Shown here piece after piece: positions 1-9,116 of a stretch of DNA of 64,000 nt. Numbering within the stretch: the first letter of the stretch is position 1; each line of letters begins with the position of its first letter. The stretch spans positions 4,402,001 to 4,466,000 of the forward strand of contig NZ_CP104307.1 of NCBI RefSeq assembly GCF_025252405.1, written 5' to 3'. The position numbers and the translations under genes were made by a program. The notes beneath the pieces were generated by a model, which saw only the letters and a list, made by a program, of their open reading frames with translations, searched no databases and was not told where the DNA came from. Source of the stretch: Flavobacterium sp. TR2 (GTDB lineage Bacteria > Bacteroidota > Bacteroidia > Flavobacteriales > Flavobacteriaceae).

Positions 1-2
1 TC

Positions 3-647
3 AGGGGCCCGTTAGGATCATCGATTTCACTTTCTGAAATTTTGCTGGAAAATATTGAACAGTACAGCCGAGAAGAAATAAAAGAAATATCAGAACTGCT
101 GCATGACTCCAATAAAAACATTTACAAACTGCTTGAAAATCTTTTAGAATGGTCTAGAGTTCAGACTGGAATGATTACTTTTCATCCTAAAAACATACTT
201 TTAAATGCCTTGGTCGAGGAAAATATTGGACTGAGCAAAAATGTGGCCTTAAATAAAAATATTTCAATCCAATTTGAATCGGCTGAACTTATCGAAGCTG
301 AAGTTGACCAAAATATGATCAGCACGATTTTGCGTAATTTGCTAAGCAATGCCATAAAATTTACTGACAAAAATGGCGAGATAAAAGTCAAATTACTCAA
401 AAACAGCCAAAAAGTCGAAGTTTCTATTACAGACAACGGCATTGGCGTTCCTGATTCCATCAAAGAAAAACTATTTAAAATTAATGGCAAAGTGCTGCAG
501 AAAGGAACTGAAAACGAACTCGGCAGCGGACTTGGCTTGCTGCTCTGCAAAGAGTTTGTAACCATTCATCAAGGCAAAATTTGGGTCGAAAGCGAACTGG
601 GAAAAGGAAGCACATTTAGATTTACGCTTCCGCTAAAAGTTATTTAA
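3..647 (+). CDS. Sensor histidine kinase, C-terminal part (5' end outside window)
   Basis: The reading frame is open from base 3 and starts inside a histidine kinase H-box: the first residues RGPLGSS match the sequence just after the phospho-accepting His in HDLRGPL-type motifs, so the His and everything before it lie outside the window. A dimerisation helix follows, then a HATPase_c domain with an N box (NLLSNAIKF), G1 box (DNGIGVP) and G2 box (GSGLGLLLCKEF), ending in the usual STFRFTLPL strand. It autophosphorylates and passes phosphate to a response regulator. Input domain and partner cannot be seen. The TTG at 42 is not a credible start because the frame continues upstream with conserved kinase sequence. 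Confidence 0.93.
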   Translation, partial: RGPLGSSISLSEILLENIEQYSREEIKEISELLHDSNKNIYKLLENLLEWSRVQTGMITFHPKNILLNALVEENIGLSKNVALNKNISIQFESAELIEAEVDQNMISTILRNLLSNAIKFTDKNGEIKVKLLKNSQKVEVSITDNGIGVPDSIKEKLFKINGKVLQKGTENELGSGLGLLLCKEFVTIHQGKIWVESELGKGSTFRFTLPLKVI

Positions 648-806
648 ACCTCAAATTCAAAATTCCGATACTAGCTTATGCCTCCTGAGCGAAGTCGAAG
701 AATAACTACCGAGGAACATACAGCAATGATTTTACACAAGATCATTCAACTCCTTACAGAAAGAAAAGCTGTGCGTGAATGCTTTATGAAAGATCTAAAA
801 ACAAAA

Positions 807-844
807 AAAATCCAAATCCCAGTTTGAATTGGAATTTGGATTTT
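807..844. terminator. Bidirectional hairpin between convergent genes
   Basis: Arms 807-821 and 830-844 pair over 15 bases with one mismatch around an 8-base loop, with A-runs before and T-runs after. The site lies between the convergent kinase and SIMPL genes and could terminate both. The core AATTTGGATTT resembles the hairpin at 27701-27753. Just upstream, 680-715 holds a copy of the CTGAGCGAAGTCGAAG intergenic repeat. Confidence 0.7.
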
Positions 845-866
845 AAATATTGGAATTTTAAAAAGT

Positions 867-1559
867 TTAGTCTAATACAAAACTTACGCTAACATTTGCT
901 GTAATTTCGATTTCTCCAACAGCTAAAGTTTCGTTTGAAGCTCCACCCATTGCATCTGCTTCTTTCATTCTCATTGCAGCATACATTGGCTGTGGACGGT
1001 AAACTTGAGAGTTATCAGAAATTGTAAACGCTTTACCTACTTTTTGTCCTAAAACAGAAACGTATTCTTCAGCTTTTGTTTTAGCGTCTTTCATGGCTAA
1101 TTTTCTAGCTTCAGATTCGTATTGCGCTAATTTAGATGATTCGAAAGAAACTCTGTCAATTCGGTTAATTCCTTGCTGAACCAGACCTTCCATTAACTCA
1201 TCGTATTTAGCTAAATCTTTTACTACGATTTCTACAGTTTGCGTAGCATTATAAGAAGTTTTCTTTTTCTCATAATCGTACTGCGGATTAAGAGCTACTT
1301 GTTTTGTTTTGAAATCTGCTGTTGGGATATTCATTTTTTTGATGAATTTTAAAACAGCATCCACTTTCTCATCATTTTGTTTTTTAACATCTTTAGCATT
1401 ATTCCCTTTTGTTTCAACCGAAGCTGAAATACAAACCTGATCAGGTGCTACTTTTACTTTTCCTTCTCCATTAACATTAATTAGAGGTACTTGTTTGATT
1501 TCTTGGCCGTAAGACATAGTCATAAACATGATAGTTAAAAATAATACTAGTTTTTTCAT
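867..1559 (-). CDS. SIMPL domain (DUF541) periplasmic protein
   Basis: A protein of 230 residues with a signal peptide (hydrophobic segment 3-17, cleavage near SYG-Q at 18). The rest is one SIMPL/DUF541 domain: an opening strand INVNGEGKVKVAPDQ, a central ATQTVEIVVKDL strand and a closing EIEITANVSVSFVLD strand, at the usual family length. In other bacteria the family is linked to envelope stress, but no enzymatic activity is established and none is inferred. It lies 51 bases downstream of a rhomboid gene on the same strand, so cotranscription is possible. Family assignment is firm, role unknown. Confidence 0.85.
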   Translation of the reverse strand: MKKLVLFLTIMFMTMSYGQEIKQVPLINVNGEGKVKVAPDQVCISASVETKGNNAKDVKKQNDEKVDAVLKFIKKMNIPTADFKTKQVALNPQYDYEKKKTSYNATQTVEIVVKDLAKYDELMEGLVQQGINRIDRVSFESSKLAQYESEARKLAMKDAKTKAEEYVSVLGQKVGKAFTISDNSQVYRPQPMYAAMRMKEADAMGGASNETLAVGEIEITANVSVSFVLD

Positions 1560-1610
1560 TTTTGTTAAATTTTAATATTTTACAAGAGCATCCCAAAAGT
1601 TGTGCCAAGC

Positions 1611-2249
1611 TTACAGTTTTCCCAATTTTGCCATTCCAAAAAGTATCAAAATCGGAATTGCAAGCAGAATTACCATCAATGTATGGTCTGTAAGCAATGA
1701 GGGCATTTTTATTAAAGTTATCAAATAGCCTCCTATAGCACCTCCAAAGTGTGCTGTATGGCCAATATTATCATTTTTAGCTCTCATTCCGTAAATAGAA
1801 TACAATAAATATAAAATTCCGAAAAGATAAGCCGGCATCGGTATGACAAAAAATATTCCGAGCATCATATCTGGCTGCAACAATATGGCCGAATACAAAA
1901 CTCCTGTTACAGCCCCCGAAGCCCCAACGGCTCTATAGCTGTAATCGTTTTTATGGAACAACATGGTAAGAAGGCTTCCGAAAATTAAACTTCCAAAATA
2001 GACTAATACAAAAGAAAAATTGCCAAGCCAGCTTAAAACTACAGGAGCAAAAAAATACAAGGTCAGCATATTAAAAATCAAATGCATCATGTCTACGTGC
2101 AGAAAGCCAGAAGATAACATTCTGATCTGCTCTCCAGAACGGATGCTTCCGACATGAAATTCGTATTTTCTAAAAAAATAAAGATCGTTAAAACCTTTGT
2201 AACTAATAACAACGTTCGCAACGATAATCGCTATTAAAATAAAATTCAT
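1611..2249 (-). CDS. Rhomboid family intramembrane serine protease
   Basis: A six-helix membrane protein of 212 residues. The catalytic Ser is S111 in GASGAVTG and the catalytic His is H167 in HTAHFGGAIGGY. H56 and N60 in the HLIFNM helix match the oxyanion-hole positions of the rhomboid fold. It should cleave transmembrane segments inside the inner membrane. Its substrate cannot be told from the sequence. It reads towards the SIMPL gene. The ATG at 2249 is chosen because it leads directly into the first hydrophobic helix. Confidence 0.9.
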   Translation of the reverse strand: MNFILIAIIVANVVISYKGFNDLYFFRKYEFHVGSIRSGEQIRMLSSGFLHVDMMHLIFNMLTLYFFAPVVLSWLGNFSFVLVYFGSLIFGSLLTMLFHKNDYSYRAVGASGAVTGVLYSAILLQPDMMLGIFFVIPMPAYLFGILYLLYSIYGMRAKNDNIGHTAHFGGAIGGYLITLIKMPSLLTDHTLMVILLAIPILILFGMAKLGKL

Positions 2250-2339
2250 AAGTGTTCATTATTGTGAATTGTAAATATAATCATTCTTAAAGATAAGTTA
2301 GCAAGAAAGCAAAATATCAATCGCTAATCATTTTTAATT

Positions 2340-2347
2340 TATCTTTG
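2340..2347 (+). promoter_or_regulatory. Candidate -7 element TATCTTTG before the acyltransferase gene
   Basis: TATCTTTG matches the Bacteroidota consensus TAnnTTTG and lies 14 bases before the ATG at 2362. No well-placed -33 TTG is visible. Confidence 0.5.
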
Positions 2348-2361
2348 TAAAAAAAATTTAC

Positions 2362-3234
2362 ATGCAGTTTCTTGTTTATATTTTAGCCTTCCCATTGCTT
2401 TGGCTTATTTCTATACTTCCCTTTCCTATATTTTACTTATTCTCAGATTTTGTATATTTTTTAGTATACAGAGTTATCGGATACCGTAAAAAAGTAGTGC
2501 GCGAAAATCTAGCCTTGACTTTGCCTCATTTAAGTGACGCAGAAAGAAAAGTTATTGAAAAGAAATTCTACAAGCATATGTGCGATATGTTTTTGGAGAT
2601 GATTAAAACAATGAGTATGTCTCCTGAAGAAATGGAGAGAAGATTTCATGTAACCAATATTGATCTTGTGCAAGATTATGCTAAAAAAGGAAAAAGCGTG
2701 ATTCTTGTAGCTTCGCATTATGCAAGTTACGAGTGGCTTTTAACTATAAATCCGAAACTAGGATTTCAGGGAGTTGCGGTTTACAAAAGACTGGCCAATC
2801 CTTATTTTGATAAATTGGTTCGAAAAATACGTTCTAAGTACAATACCGAAATGATCGAAACCCGAAAAGCGATTCCGACAATGGCAAAAAATCAGCGAAA
2901 TGGCGTGTTAAGTATGTACGGTTTAGCAAGTGACCAATCGCCAAAAATGGAAAGGATTTTTCATTCAATGAAGTTTATGGGGATTGAAGTTCCTGTGCAT
3001 ACGGGCGCAGAAACTTTGGCAAAAAAATATGATTTGGCTGTGATATTTGTACAGGTAAAAAAAGTAAAAAGAGGTTATTATGAGGCCACATTTATTTCGC
3101 TTGCCGATAATCCGAAAGAATTTGAAAATTTCAAAATCACCGAAATGTATTTGAAAGAAGTGGAAAAACAAATTCTAGAAGCTCCAGAGTTTTATTTGTG
3201 GACACACAAAAGATGGAAACACCGCATTGAATAA
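2362..3234 (+). CDS. Lysophospholipid/lipid A acyltransferase (LpxL/HtrB-like)
   Basis: A protein of 290 residues with an N-terminal membrane anchor (residues 3-37) and a cytoplasmic acyltransferase domain. The family's HX4(D/E) catalytic motif is H119-X4-E124 in ASHYASYEW. The Kdo2-lipid A acyltransferase family transfers a second acyl chain to lipid A. Whether this copy acts on lipid A or on another lipid (for example amino lipids) cannot be decided here. The length fits LpxL. A candidate promoter lies at 2340-2347 and a strong terminator follows at 3255. Confidence 0.85.
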   Translation: MQFLVYILAFPLLWLISILPFPIFYLFSDFVYFLVYRVIGYRKKVVRENLALTLPHLSDAERKVIEKKFYKHMCDMFLEMIKTMSMSPEEMERRFHVTNIDLVQDYAKKGKSVILVASHYASYEWLLTINPKLGFQGVAVYKRLANPYFDKLVRKIRSKYNTEMIETRKAIPTMAKNQRNGVLSMYGLASDQSPKMERIFHSMKFMGIEVPVHTGAETLAKKYDLAVIFVQVKKVKRGYYEATFISLADNPKEFENFKITEMYLKEVEKQILEAPEFYLWTHKRWKHRIE

Positions 3235-3254
3235 TTGCGTTGGAATAATGCAAC

Positions 3255-3291
3255 AAAAAGCCCGTAAAACACACTGTTTTTCGGGCTTTTT
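3255..3291. terminator. Intrinsic terminator, bidirectional
   Basis: AAAAAGCCCG...CGGGCTTTTT: 16-base arms 3255-3270 and 3276-3291 with one mismatch and a 5-base loop, T-tracts on both strands. It separates the acyltransferase gene from the convergent glmM. Confidence 0.85.
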
Positions 3292-3311
3292 TATTTTAAA
3301 AACTGAAAATT

Positions 3312-4700
3312 TTAGATTCCAGCAATGACTTTAATTTCATCAATAATTCGAAGCGCTAATTGATCTGCAGCTTCCTGAGAAGGAGCCTCAGTATAAATAC
3401 GAATAATTGGTTCTGTATTTGATTTTCTTAAATGAACCCATTCTGTAGCAAAATCAATTTTCACGCCGTCAATTGTCGAAATGTCTTCATTTTTATATTT
3501 CTCTGTCATTTGAGATAAAATCGCATCAACATCAATTTGCGGTGTCAATTCAATTTTATTTTTGCTCATGTAATATTCTGGATAAGAAGCTCTCAAAACA
3601 GAAACTGGCATTTTTTTGTTTGCCAAATGCGTTAAAAACAAAGCCACTCCCACCAGACTATCGCGTCCATAGTGCAATTCAGGATAGATAATTCCTCCGT
3701 TTCCTTCACCACCAATTACAGCATTATTTTTCTTCATCAATTCTACCACGTTTACCTCTCCTACTGCACTTGCCTCATAGCTTCCGCCATGGGTTTTGGT
3801 AACATCTCTTAATGCGCGAGAAGATGACATATTAGAAACCGTATTTCCAGGAGTTTTGCTCAATACATAATCTGCAACAGCAACCAAAGTGTATTCTTCA
3901 CCAAACATTTCACCATCTTCGCTGATGAAAGCCAAACGATCTACATCTGGATCTACTACGATACCAAAATCAGCTTTTTCTTTTACCACCAATTCTGAAA
4001 TATCGGTCAAATGTTCTTTTAATGGTTCTGGGTTATGAGGAAAATGCCCGTTTGGTTCGCAGTACAATTCTACTACTTCAACACCCATTAATTTGAGAAG
4101 TTTCGGAATGATGATTCCTCCAGAAGAGTTTACTCCGTCAACAACCACTTTAAATTTAGCTTCCTTAACCGCTTCAATGTCAACCAATGGCAGATTTAAA
4201 ACTTCATCGATATGAATATCCATGTAAGCGTCATTAGAAATAACTTCCCCTAAACTATCCACATCAGAAAAATCAAAAGCTTCTGCTTCTGCAATTTCAA
4301 GAATTTTTGCTCCGTCAGCTCCGCTTAAAAATTCGCCTTTAGCATTTAATAATTTTAAAGCATTCCATTGTTTTGGGTTATGCGACGCTGTTAAGATAAT
4401 TCCTCCGTCAGCTTTTTCCAAAGGCACAGCCACTTCTACAGTTGGCGTTGTAGAAAGTCCAAGATCAATAACATCGATTCCTAAACCAATCAATGTATTT
4501 ACCACTAAATTATGAATCATTGGCCCAGAAATTCTAGCATCGCGGCCAATTACAACTGTCAATTTATCTTTAGCAATATTATTTTTTAAGAAAGTTCCGT
4601 AAGCCGATGCAAATTTTACTGCATCAACAGGAGTTAAATTGTCTCCTACTTTTCCTCCGATCGTCCCACGGATTCCAGAAATAGATTTTATTAGAGTCAT
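3312..4700 (-). CDS. glmM: Phosphoglucosamine mutase
   Basis: A protein of 462 residues in the alpha-D-phosphohexomutase family. The phosphoserine motif is TASHNP with S106. The metal-binding loop is DPDVDR (250-255), the sugar-binding loop is GEGNGG, and the C-terminal phosphate-binding loop is RKSNTEPIIRIYTEA. GlmM converts glucosamine-6-phosphate to glucosamine-1-phosphate for UDP-GlcNAc, peptidoglycan and LPS synthesis in the cytosol. Family members may also act on mannose or glucose phosphates. The GEGNGG loop and the length favour GlmM, as usual in Bacteroidota. The gene stands alone with its own promoter element at 4727-4734. Confidence 0.88.
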   Translation of the reverse strand: MTLIKSISGIRGTIGGKVGDNLTPVDAVKFASAYGTFLKNNIAKDKLTVVIGRDARISGPMIHNLVVNTLIGLGIDVIDLGLSTTPTVEVAVPLEKADGGIILTASHNPKQWNALKLLNAKGEFLSGADGAKILEIAEAEAFDFSDVDSLGEVISNDAYMDIHIDEVLNLPLVDIEAVKEAKFKVVVDGVNSSGGIIIPKLLKLMGVEVVELYCEPNGHFPHNPEPLKEHLTDISELVVKEKADFGIVVDPDVDRLAFISEDGEMFGEEYTLVAVADYVLSKTPGNTVSNMSSSRALRDVTKTHGGSYEASAVGEVNVVELMKKNNAVIGGEGNGGIIYPELHYGRDSLVGVALFLTHLANKKMPVSVLRASYPEYYMSKNKIELTPQIDVDAILSQMTEKYKNEDISTIDGVKIDFATEWVHLRKSNTEPIIRIYTEAPSQEAADQLALRIIDEIKVIAGI

Positions 4701-4726
4701 TTTTGTGAGTTAGGGTTATTTTTTTA

Positions 4727-4734
4727 CAAATATA
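4727..4734 (-). promoter_or_regulatory. Candidate -7 element (TATATTTG on minus strand) of glmM
   Basis: The plus strand reads CAAATATA, the complement of TATATTTG, 26 bases before the glmM start. It fits TAnnTTTG. Confidence 0.5.
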
Positions 4735-4901
4735 AAAAAGTTACTGAGTTACTAAGTCCATAAGTTTCTAAGATTTTAAAATCGCCTCTAGCAAAGCACT
4801 TGCTTCTCGCTATTTTTATAACAAAATGTTTTAAAAAAGTTTTATATATTTACTAAAATAACTCAGAGTCTTAAACTTCGATTCTTTGAAACTTATAAAA
4901 A

Positions 4902-5486
4902 ATGAATTTCTTAGCCCATATATATCTTTCTGGAGACAATGATTTAATTAAAATCGGGAATTTTATGGCAGACGGAATTCGCGGAAAACAGTTTGAACAT
5001 TTTCCTGAAGATGTGCAAAAGGGAATCTTACTGCACCGATTCATAGACACTTACACCGATTCTCACGATATTTTCAGAAAAAGCACCAAACGCCTGCATG
5101 ACAGATACCACCATTATGCAGGAGTTATCGTAGATATTGTCTATGATCATTTTCTAGCCAAAAACTGGACCCAATATTCTGATGAAAAATTAGAGCTTTT
5201 TATCAAGCGTTTTTACCATTCGCTGCATGACAATTATGATATTTTAACCGAAAAAACACAAGGCTTAATGCCTTATATGATTGAAAGAAACTGGCTTTTG
5301 AGCTATCGAACGACCGAAGGAATCCAGAATATACTAACCCAAATGGACAGAAGATCCAAAAACATTTCTCAAATGCAGTTTGCTGTCGAAGAGCTTACTG
5401 AATTTTATGATGAATTTGAAGACGAATTTACGCTCTTTTTTGAAGAAATGAGAGCACAAGCCAAAGAAAAACTACATTCACTTTAA
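4902..5486 (+). CDS. Acyl carrier protein phosphodiesterase family (DUF479)
   Basis: A protein of 194 residues of the AcpH/DUF479 family. It begins MNFLAHIYLSGDNDLIKIGNF and has conserved acidic and His patches (FMADGIRG, LLHRFIDTYTDSH, IVYDHFLAKNW) suited to binding metal in an HD-like all-helical fold. The characterised member hydrolyses the phosphopantetheine group from holo-ACP. Bacteroidota homologues are assigned by similarity only. It is followed 21 bases later by ggt on the same strand. Confidence 0.8.
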   Translation: MNFLAHIYLSGDNDLIKIGNFMADGIRGKQFEHFPEDVQKGILLHRFIDTYTDSHDIFRKSTKRLHDRYHHYAGVIVDIVYDHFLAKNWTQYSDEKLELFIKRFYHSLHDNYDILTEKTQGLMPYMIERNWLLSYRTTEGIQNILTQMDRRSKNISQMQFAVEELTEFYDEFEDEFTLFFEEMRAQAKEKLHSL

Positions 5487-5507
5487 GCCAATTAATTTTA
5501 GTAGATT

Positions 5508-7196
5508 ATGAAAAAAATTACGTTTTTAATCGCCCTTTTATACATAAGCAACAGTAATGCACAACAGACACCCCCTCAGCCAACAGGATTGGTTGTCACA
5601 AAAGCCATGGTGGTTTCTGCACGAGAAGAAGCTTCAAAAATAGGTTCTGACATTATGAAAAAAGGCGGAAATGCTTTTGATGCCATGGTAGGAACCGAAT
5701 TGGCTCTTGCGGTTGCCTTTCCGTTTGCCGGAAATATTGGCGGTGGCGGATTTATGGTTTACAGAAAAGCAAATGGCGAAGTCGGCTCTTTAGATTATCG
5801 CGAAAAAGCTCCGCTGGCAGCTACAAAGGATATGTTTTTGGATAGCGAAGGAAATGTTATAAAAGGAAAAAGCACTCAGACAGCACTTGCCATTGGTGTT
5901 CCGGGCACAATTGCAGGCGTTTTTGCCGTGCATAAAAAATATGGAACCATGCCAATCTCTAAGATCCTTGAACCTGTTATTGCCTTAGCAGAAAGAGGTG
6001 TCGTGGTAACTAAAAAGCAAGAGAAAAGCTTAAAAGATTATCACGAAAGCATTGTGAAAATAAATGGAGAAAAATCTCTTTTATCTGGCAATTTTAAAGA
6101 AAATGACACAATCAAATATCCAGCATTAGCCAAAACTTTAAAAAGAATTCAGAAAAAAGGGAGAAACGAGTTTTATAAAAGTGAAACAGCAAAAATTCTG
6201 GTCAACTACCTTAAGGAAAAAGGAGGCATTATCACGATGCAGGATTTGGCCAAGTATGAAGCCAAGTGGAGAAAACCATTGCAGTTTACATATAAAGATC
6301 TAAAGATTACCTCAATGGCTCCGCCAAGCAGCGGCGGAATCTGTCTGGCTCAAATCTTAGAAATGCTTGAGCCTTATGATTTAGCCAAAATGGGGCATAA
6401 TTCGCCAGATGCCATTCAGGTTATTGTTGAAGCAGAAAGAAGAGCTTATGCAGACAGAAGTTACTTTTTAGGAGATCCAGATTTTGTCAAAATTCCATTA
6501 AAAGGATTGTTGGACAAAAATTACCTGCGTGAAAGAATGGCTAGTTTTAATCCTGAAAAAGCAACTTTATCTACTGAAATTAAAGAAGGGAAAGTAAATT
6601 ATGCCGAAAGCACAGAAACCACTCACTATTCAATTGTAGATCAATTCGGAAATGCTATTGCGGCAACCACAACATTAAATGACGGTTATGGTTCAAAATA
6701 TTATTGCGATGAACTAGGTTTCTTTTTAAACAACGAAATGGACGATTTTAGTGCCAAACCTGGTTCTCCAAATATGTTCGGATTGGTTGGAAACGAAGCC
6801 AACAGCATCGCTCCGCAAAAAAGAATGTTAAGTTCTATGACGCCAACAATTGTAGAAAAAGACGGAAAATTATTTATGGTGGTAGGAACTCCGGGAGGTT
6901 CAACAATTATCACTTCGGTTTTGCAGACTATTTTAAACGTTTACGAATTTAATCTGAGTATGCAGGAAGCGGTTAATGCGCCCCGTTTTCATCACCAATG
7001 GCTGCCAGATTTAATTACTTTTGAACCAAATACATTTGAAGCAAAAACAATTGATCAGCTTAAAGCTAAAAATTATTTGATTAACGAAAAACCAACTCCA
7101 ATTATCGGAAAAGTTGATGCTATTTTGGTATTGCCAAACAATAATTTAGAAGGAGGAGCCGACTTTAGGGGCGATGATAAAGCCGTTGGTTTTTAA
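5508..7196 (+). CDS. ggt: Gamma-glutamyltransferase
   Basis: A protein of 562 residues with a signal peptide (cleavage near NSNA-Q, residue 19), so periplasmic or surface. The proenzyme self-cleaves before the nucleophile T371 in TTHYSIVD. The upstream half carries GNIGGGGFMVYR and the substrate-binding LDYREKAP. The small subunit carries the conserved MDDFS and SSMTPTIV motifs and the GTPGGSTI loop. It cleaves glutathione and other gamma-glutamyl compounds and transfers the glutamyl group. The short gap after the ACP phosphodiesterase gene suggests shared transcription but no shared pathway is evident. Confidence 0.93.
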   Translation: MKKITFLIALLYISNSNAQQTPPQPTGLVVTKAMVVSAREEASKIGSDIMKKGGNAFDAMVGTELALAVAFPFAGNIGGGGFMVYRKANGEVGSLDYREKAPLAATKDMFLDSEGNVIKGKSTQTALAIGVPGTIAGVFAVHKKYGTMPISKILEPVIALAERGVVVTKKQEKSLKDYHESIVKINGEKSLLSGNFKENDTIKYPALAKTLKRIQKKGRNEFYKSETAKILVNYLKEKGGIITMQDLAKYEAKWRKPLQFTYKDLKITSMAPPSSGGICLAQILEMLEPYDLAKMGHNSPDAIQVIVEAERRAYADRSYFLGDPDFVKIPLKGLLDKNYLRERMASFNPEKATLSTEIKEGKVNYAESTETTHYSIVDQFGNAIAATTTLNDGYGSKYYCDELGFFLNNEMDDFSAKPGSPNMFGLVGNEANSIAPQKRMLSSMTPTIVEKDGKLFMVVGTPGGSTIITSVLQTILNVYEFNLSMQEAVNAPRFHHQWLPDLITFEPNTFEAKTIDQLKAKNYLINEKPTPIIGKVDAILVLPNNNLEGGADFRGDDKAVGF

Positions 7197-7236
7197 TAGT
7201 TCTCCGTTTTTATTTTTTTAATCTAACATTATGAAC

Positions 7237-7244
7237 TAATTTTG
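7237..7244 (+). promoter_or_regulatory. Candidate -7 element TAATTTTG before the ClC gene
   Basis: It fits TAnnTTTG and ends 24 bases before the ATG at 7269. No clear -33 element. Confidence 0.45.
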
Positions 7245-7268
7245 TAAGAACGATAATTTTATAACAGA

Positions 7269-9053
7269 ATGCTAAAAAAATATTTCAGAAGACTCGAAAG
7301 CATCATTGCTTTGGCACAATCCTTAATGACTCCAAAGCAGTTTCTTTTTTTGTCAAGCGTTCTTATCGGAATATCTTGTTCCCTTGCGGTTATCGTGCTT
7401 AAAACTTTCGCGCATAGCGTATTCTCATTTGCCACATACATTAATGGAATCTTAAAATTAAGTTTCATCAACAGTATTCTGCCTATTATTGGTATTACAT
7501 TAACTGTTTTTGTAGTAAACAAAGTGCTTAACGGAAGTATTCAAAAAGGAACTTCGCAAATTTTGTATGCGGTTGCCAAAAAAGCCAGCATTATTCCGAG
7601 AAAGCAGATGTATGCTCAAATTGTAACAAGTTCCTTGACTGTTGGTTTAGGAGGTTCGGCAGGTTTAGAGAGTCCAATTGTAATAACTGGAGCAGCATTT
7701 GGTTCAAATTATGCTCAAAATTACAAAATGCAGTATAAGGACCGAACTTTACTGATTGGTTGCGGTGTAGCTGCTGGAATTGCGGCCGCTTTTAATGCCC
7801 CAATTGCTGGTGTTCTTTTTGCTATCGAGGTTTTATTGGTAGACGTAAGCATTGCTGCTTTTACTCCTATTATGATTTCGGCTGCAACGGGAGCTTTGGT
7901 TTCTGCCATTGTTTTGGATGAAAGCATTCTTTTAAGTTTCAAAAAGCAAGAATCTTTTGATTACCATAATATTCCCTTTTATGTTATTCTGGGAGTTCTA
8001 ACGGGCTTGGTTGCCATCTATTATTCAAGAAATTTTCAGAGAGTAGAACATTATTTTGCCAAACAGCAAATCAATCCGTATAAAAAAGCTTTAATTGGTT
8101 CATCTTTATTAGCCTTGCTCATTTTTATTTTTCCGACGCTTTTTGGTGAAGGATACGAAAGCATAAGAACTTTATCTGAAACCGATCCTGGAAAATTGCT
8201 GGATAATACGCTTTTTGCAGATTTCAGAAACAATCAATGGGTGTTACTGCTTTTTGTTGGCGCGACTATGATGGTTAAAGTTTTTGCATCAGGACTGACG
8301 ATTGGAAGCGGTGGAAACGGAGGAAACTTTGCTCCTTCGCTATTTTTAGGCTCGTACTTAGGATATTTCTTTTCGAAACTTATAACCATGTTGGGTTTAT
8401 CTAAACTTCCTATAACCAATTTTACAATGGTTGGAATGGCCGGAATTTTGAGCGGTTTATTTCATGCGCCTCTAACTGCTATCTTCTTAATTGCGGAAAT
8501 TACAGGAGGCTACGGATTAATGATTCCGCTGATGATTGTTTCTTCTATCAGTTTTGCCATTTCTAAACGTTTCGAAAAATATTCGCTTGACGTAAAAGGA
8601 TTAGCCAAAAAAGGGCACGCTTTTACGAGCAACAAAGATTCTAATATCTTGTCTACTTTAGATATTGACTCGATTATTCAATGCGATTATCTGACAGTCC
8701 ATCCAGACGAAAACTTAACTAAACTGGTAGATCTTATTTCGCATTCTAACCAAGTTGTTTTTGCTGTAGTAAATCATGACAAAGACTTGGTTGGCGTGGT
8801 TCATTTCAACGATATTCGAGAAATCATTTTTAATTCTTACCGAGTTAAATACACCTTTATAAGAGATGTAATGAAAGCACCTGCTGCGACAATTTCCACA
8901 CTCGACAGCATGGAAATTGTAATGCGCAAATTTGAAACCACAAAATCTGCTTTCCTTCCTGTTTTAAGAGACGGCAAATACCACGGATTCATTTCCAAAT
9001 CGATAGCGCTCGAAGCCTACAGAACAAAACTCCGCTCCATGACAATCGAATAA
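7269..9053 (+). CDS. ClC-family chloride channel/antiporter with CBS domains
   Basis: A protein of 594 residues. A ten-or-more-helix ClC core (about 20-440) carries the anion-pathway signatures GLGGSAGLESP (with the gating Glu in place), the GSGGNGGNFAPS loop and GMAGILSGLFHAPLTA. A cytoplasmic C-terminal pair of CBS domains (about 460-594) begins IIQCDYLTVHPDENL and continues IRDVMKAPAATISTLDS. Retention of the gating Glu is compatible with either a channel or a Cl-/H+ antiporter. The stop codon lies just before the inverted repeat at 9056-9097, which may terminate this transcript. Confidence 0.92.
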   Translation: MLKKYFRRLESIIALAQSLMTPKQFLFLSSVLIGISCSLAVIVLKTFAHSVFSFATYINGILKLSFINSILPIIGITLTVFVVNKVLNGSIQKGTSQILYAVAKKASIIPRKQMYAQIVTSSLTVGLGGSAGLESPIVITGAAFGSNYAQNYKMQYKDRTLLIGCGVAAGIAAAFNAPIAGVLFAIEVLLVDVSIAAFTPIMISAATGALVSAIVLDESILLSFKKQESFDYHNIPFYVILGVLTGLVAIYYSRNFQRVEHYFAKQQINPYKKALIGSSLLALLIFIFPTLFGEGYESIRTLSETDPGKLLDNTLFADFRNNQWVLLLFVGATMMVKVFASGLTIGSGGNGGNFAPSLFLGSYLGYFFSKLITMLGLSKLPITNFTMVGMAGILSGLFHAPLTAIFLIAEITGGYGLMIPLMIVSSISFAISKRFEKYSLDVKGLAKKGHAFTSNKDSNILSTLDIDSIIQCDYLTVHPDENLTKLVDLISHSNQVVFAVVNHDKDLVGVVHFNDIREIIFNSYRVKYTFIRDVMKAPAATISTLDSMEIVMRKFETTKSAFLPVLRDGKYHGFISKSIALEAYRTKLRSMTIE

Positions 9054-9055
9054 AT

Positions 9056-9097
9056 TTAATATCGGATACGTTAAAAATTTTCAATATCCGATATTAA
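9056..9097. promoter_or_regulatory. 13-bp perfect inverted repeat at the Fic promoter
   Basis: Arm TTAATATCGGATA (9056-9068) and its exact complement (9085-9097) are separated by 16 bases. It ends 4 bases before the TAnnTTTG element of the Fic gene and starts right after the ClC stop. It may be an operator for the DNA-binding tail of the Fic protein. The alternative is a terminator for the ClC gene, but the loop is long and no T-tract follows. Confidence 0.55.
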
Positions 9098-9101
9098 GAA
9101 G

Positions 9102-9109
9102 TACCTTTG
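9102..9109 (+). promoter_or_regulatory. -7 element TACCTTTG of the Fic gene
   Basis: It matches TAnnTTTG. If the start site falls five bases after the last G, as inferred for the RNase P gene here, transcription begins about 3 bases before the ATG at 9117, giving an almost leaderless mRNA. Confidence 0.55.
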
Positions 9110-9116
9110 TAGGATT

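Noticed and set aside
182..565. 127-codon minus-strand frame
   Set aside because: It runs opposite to a clearly conserved histidine kinase domain and shows no protein-like features.
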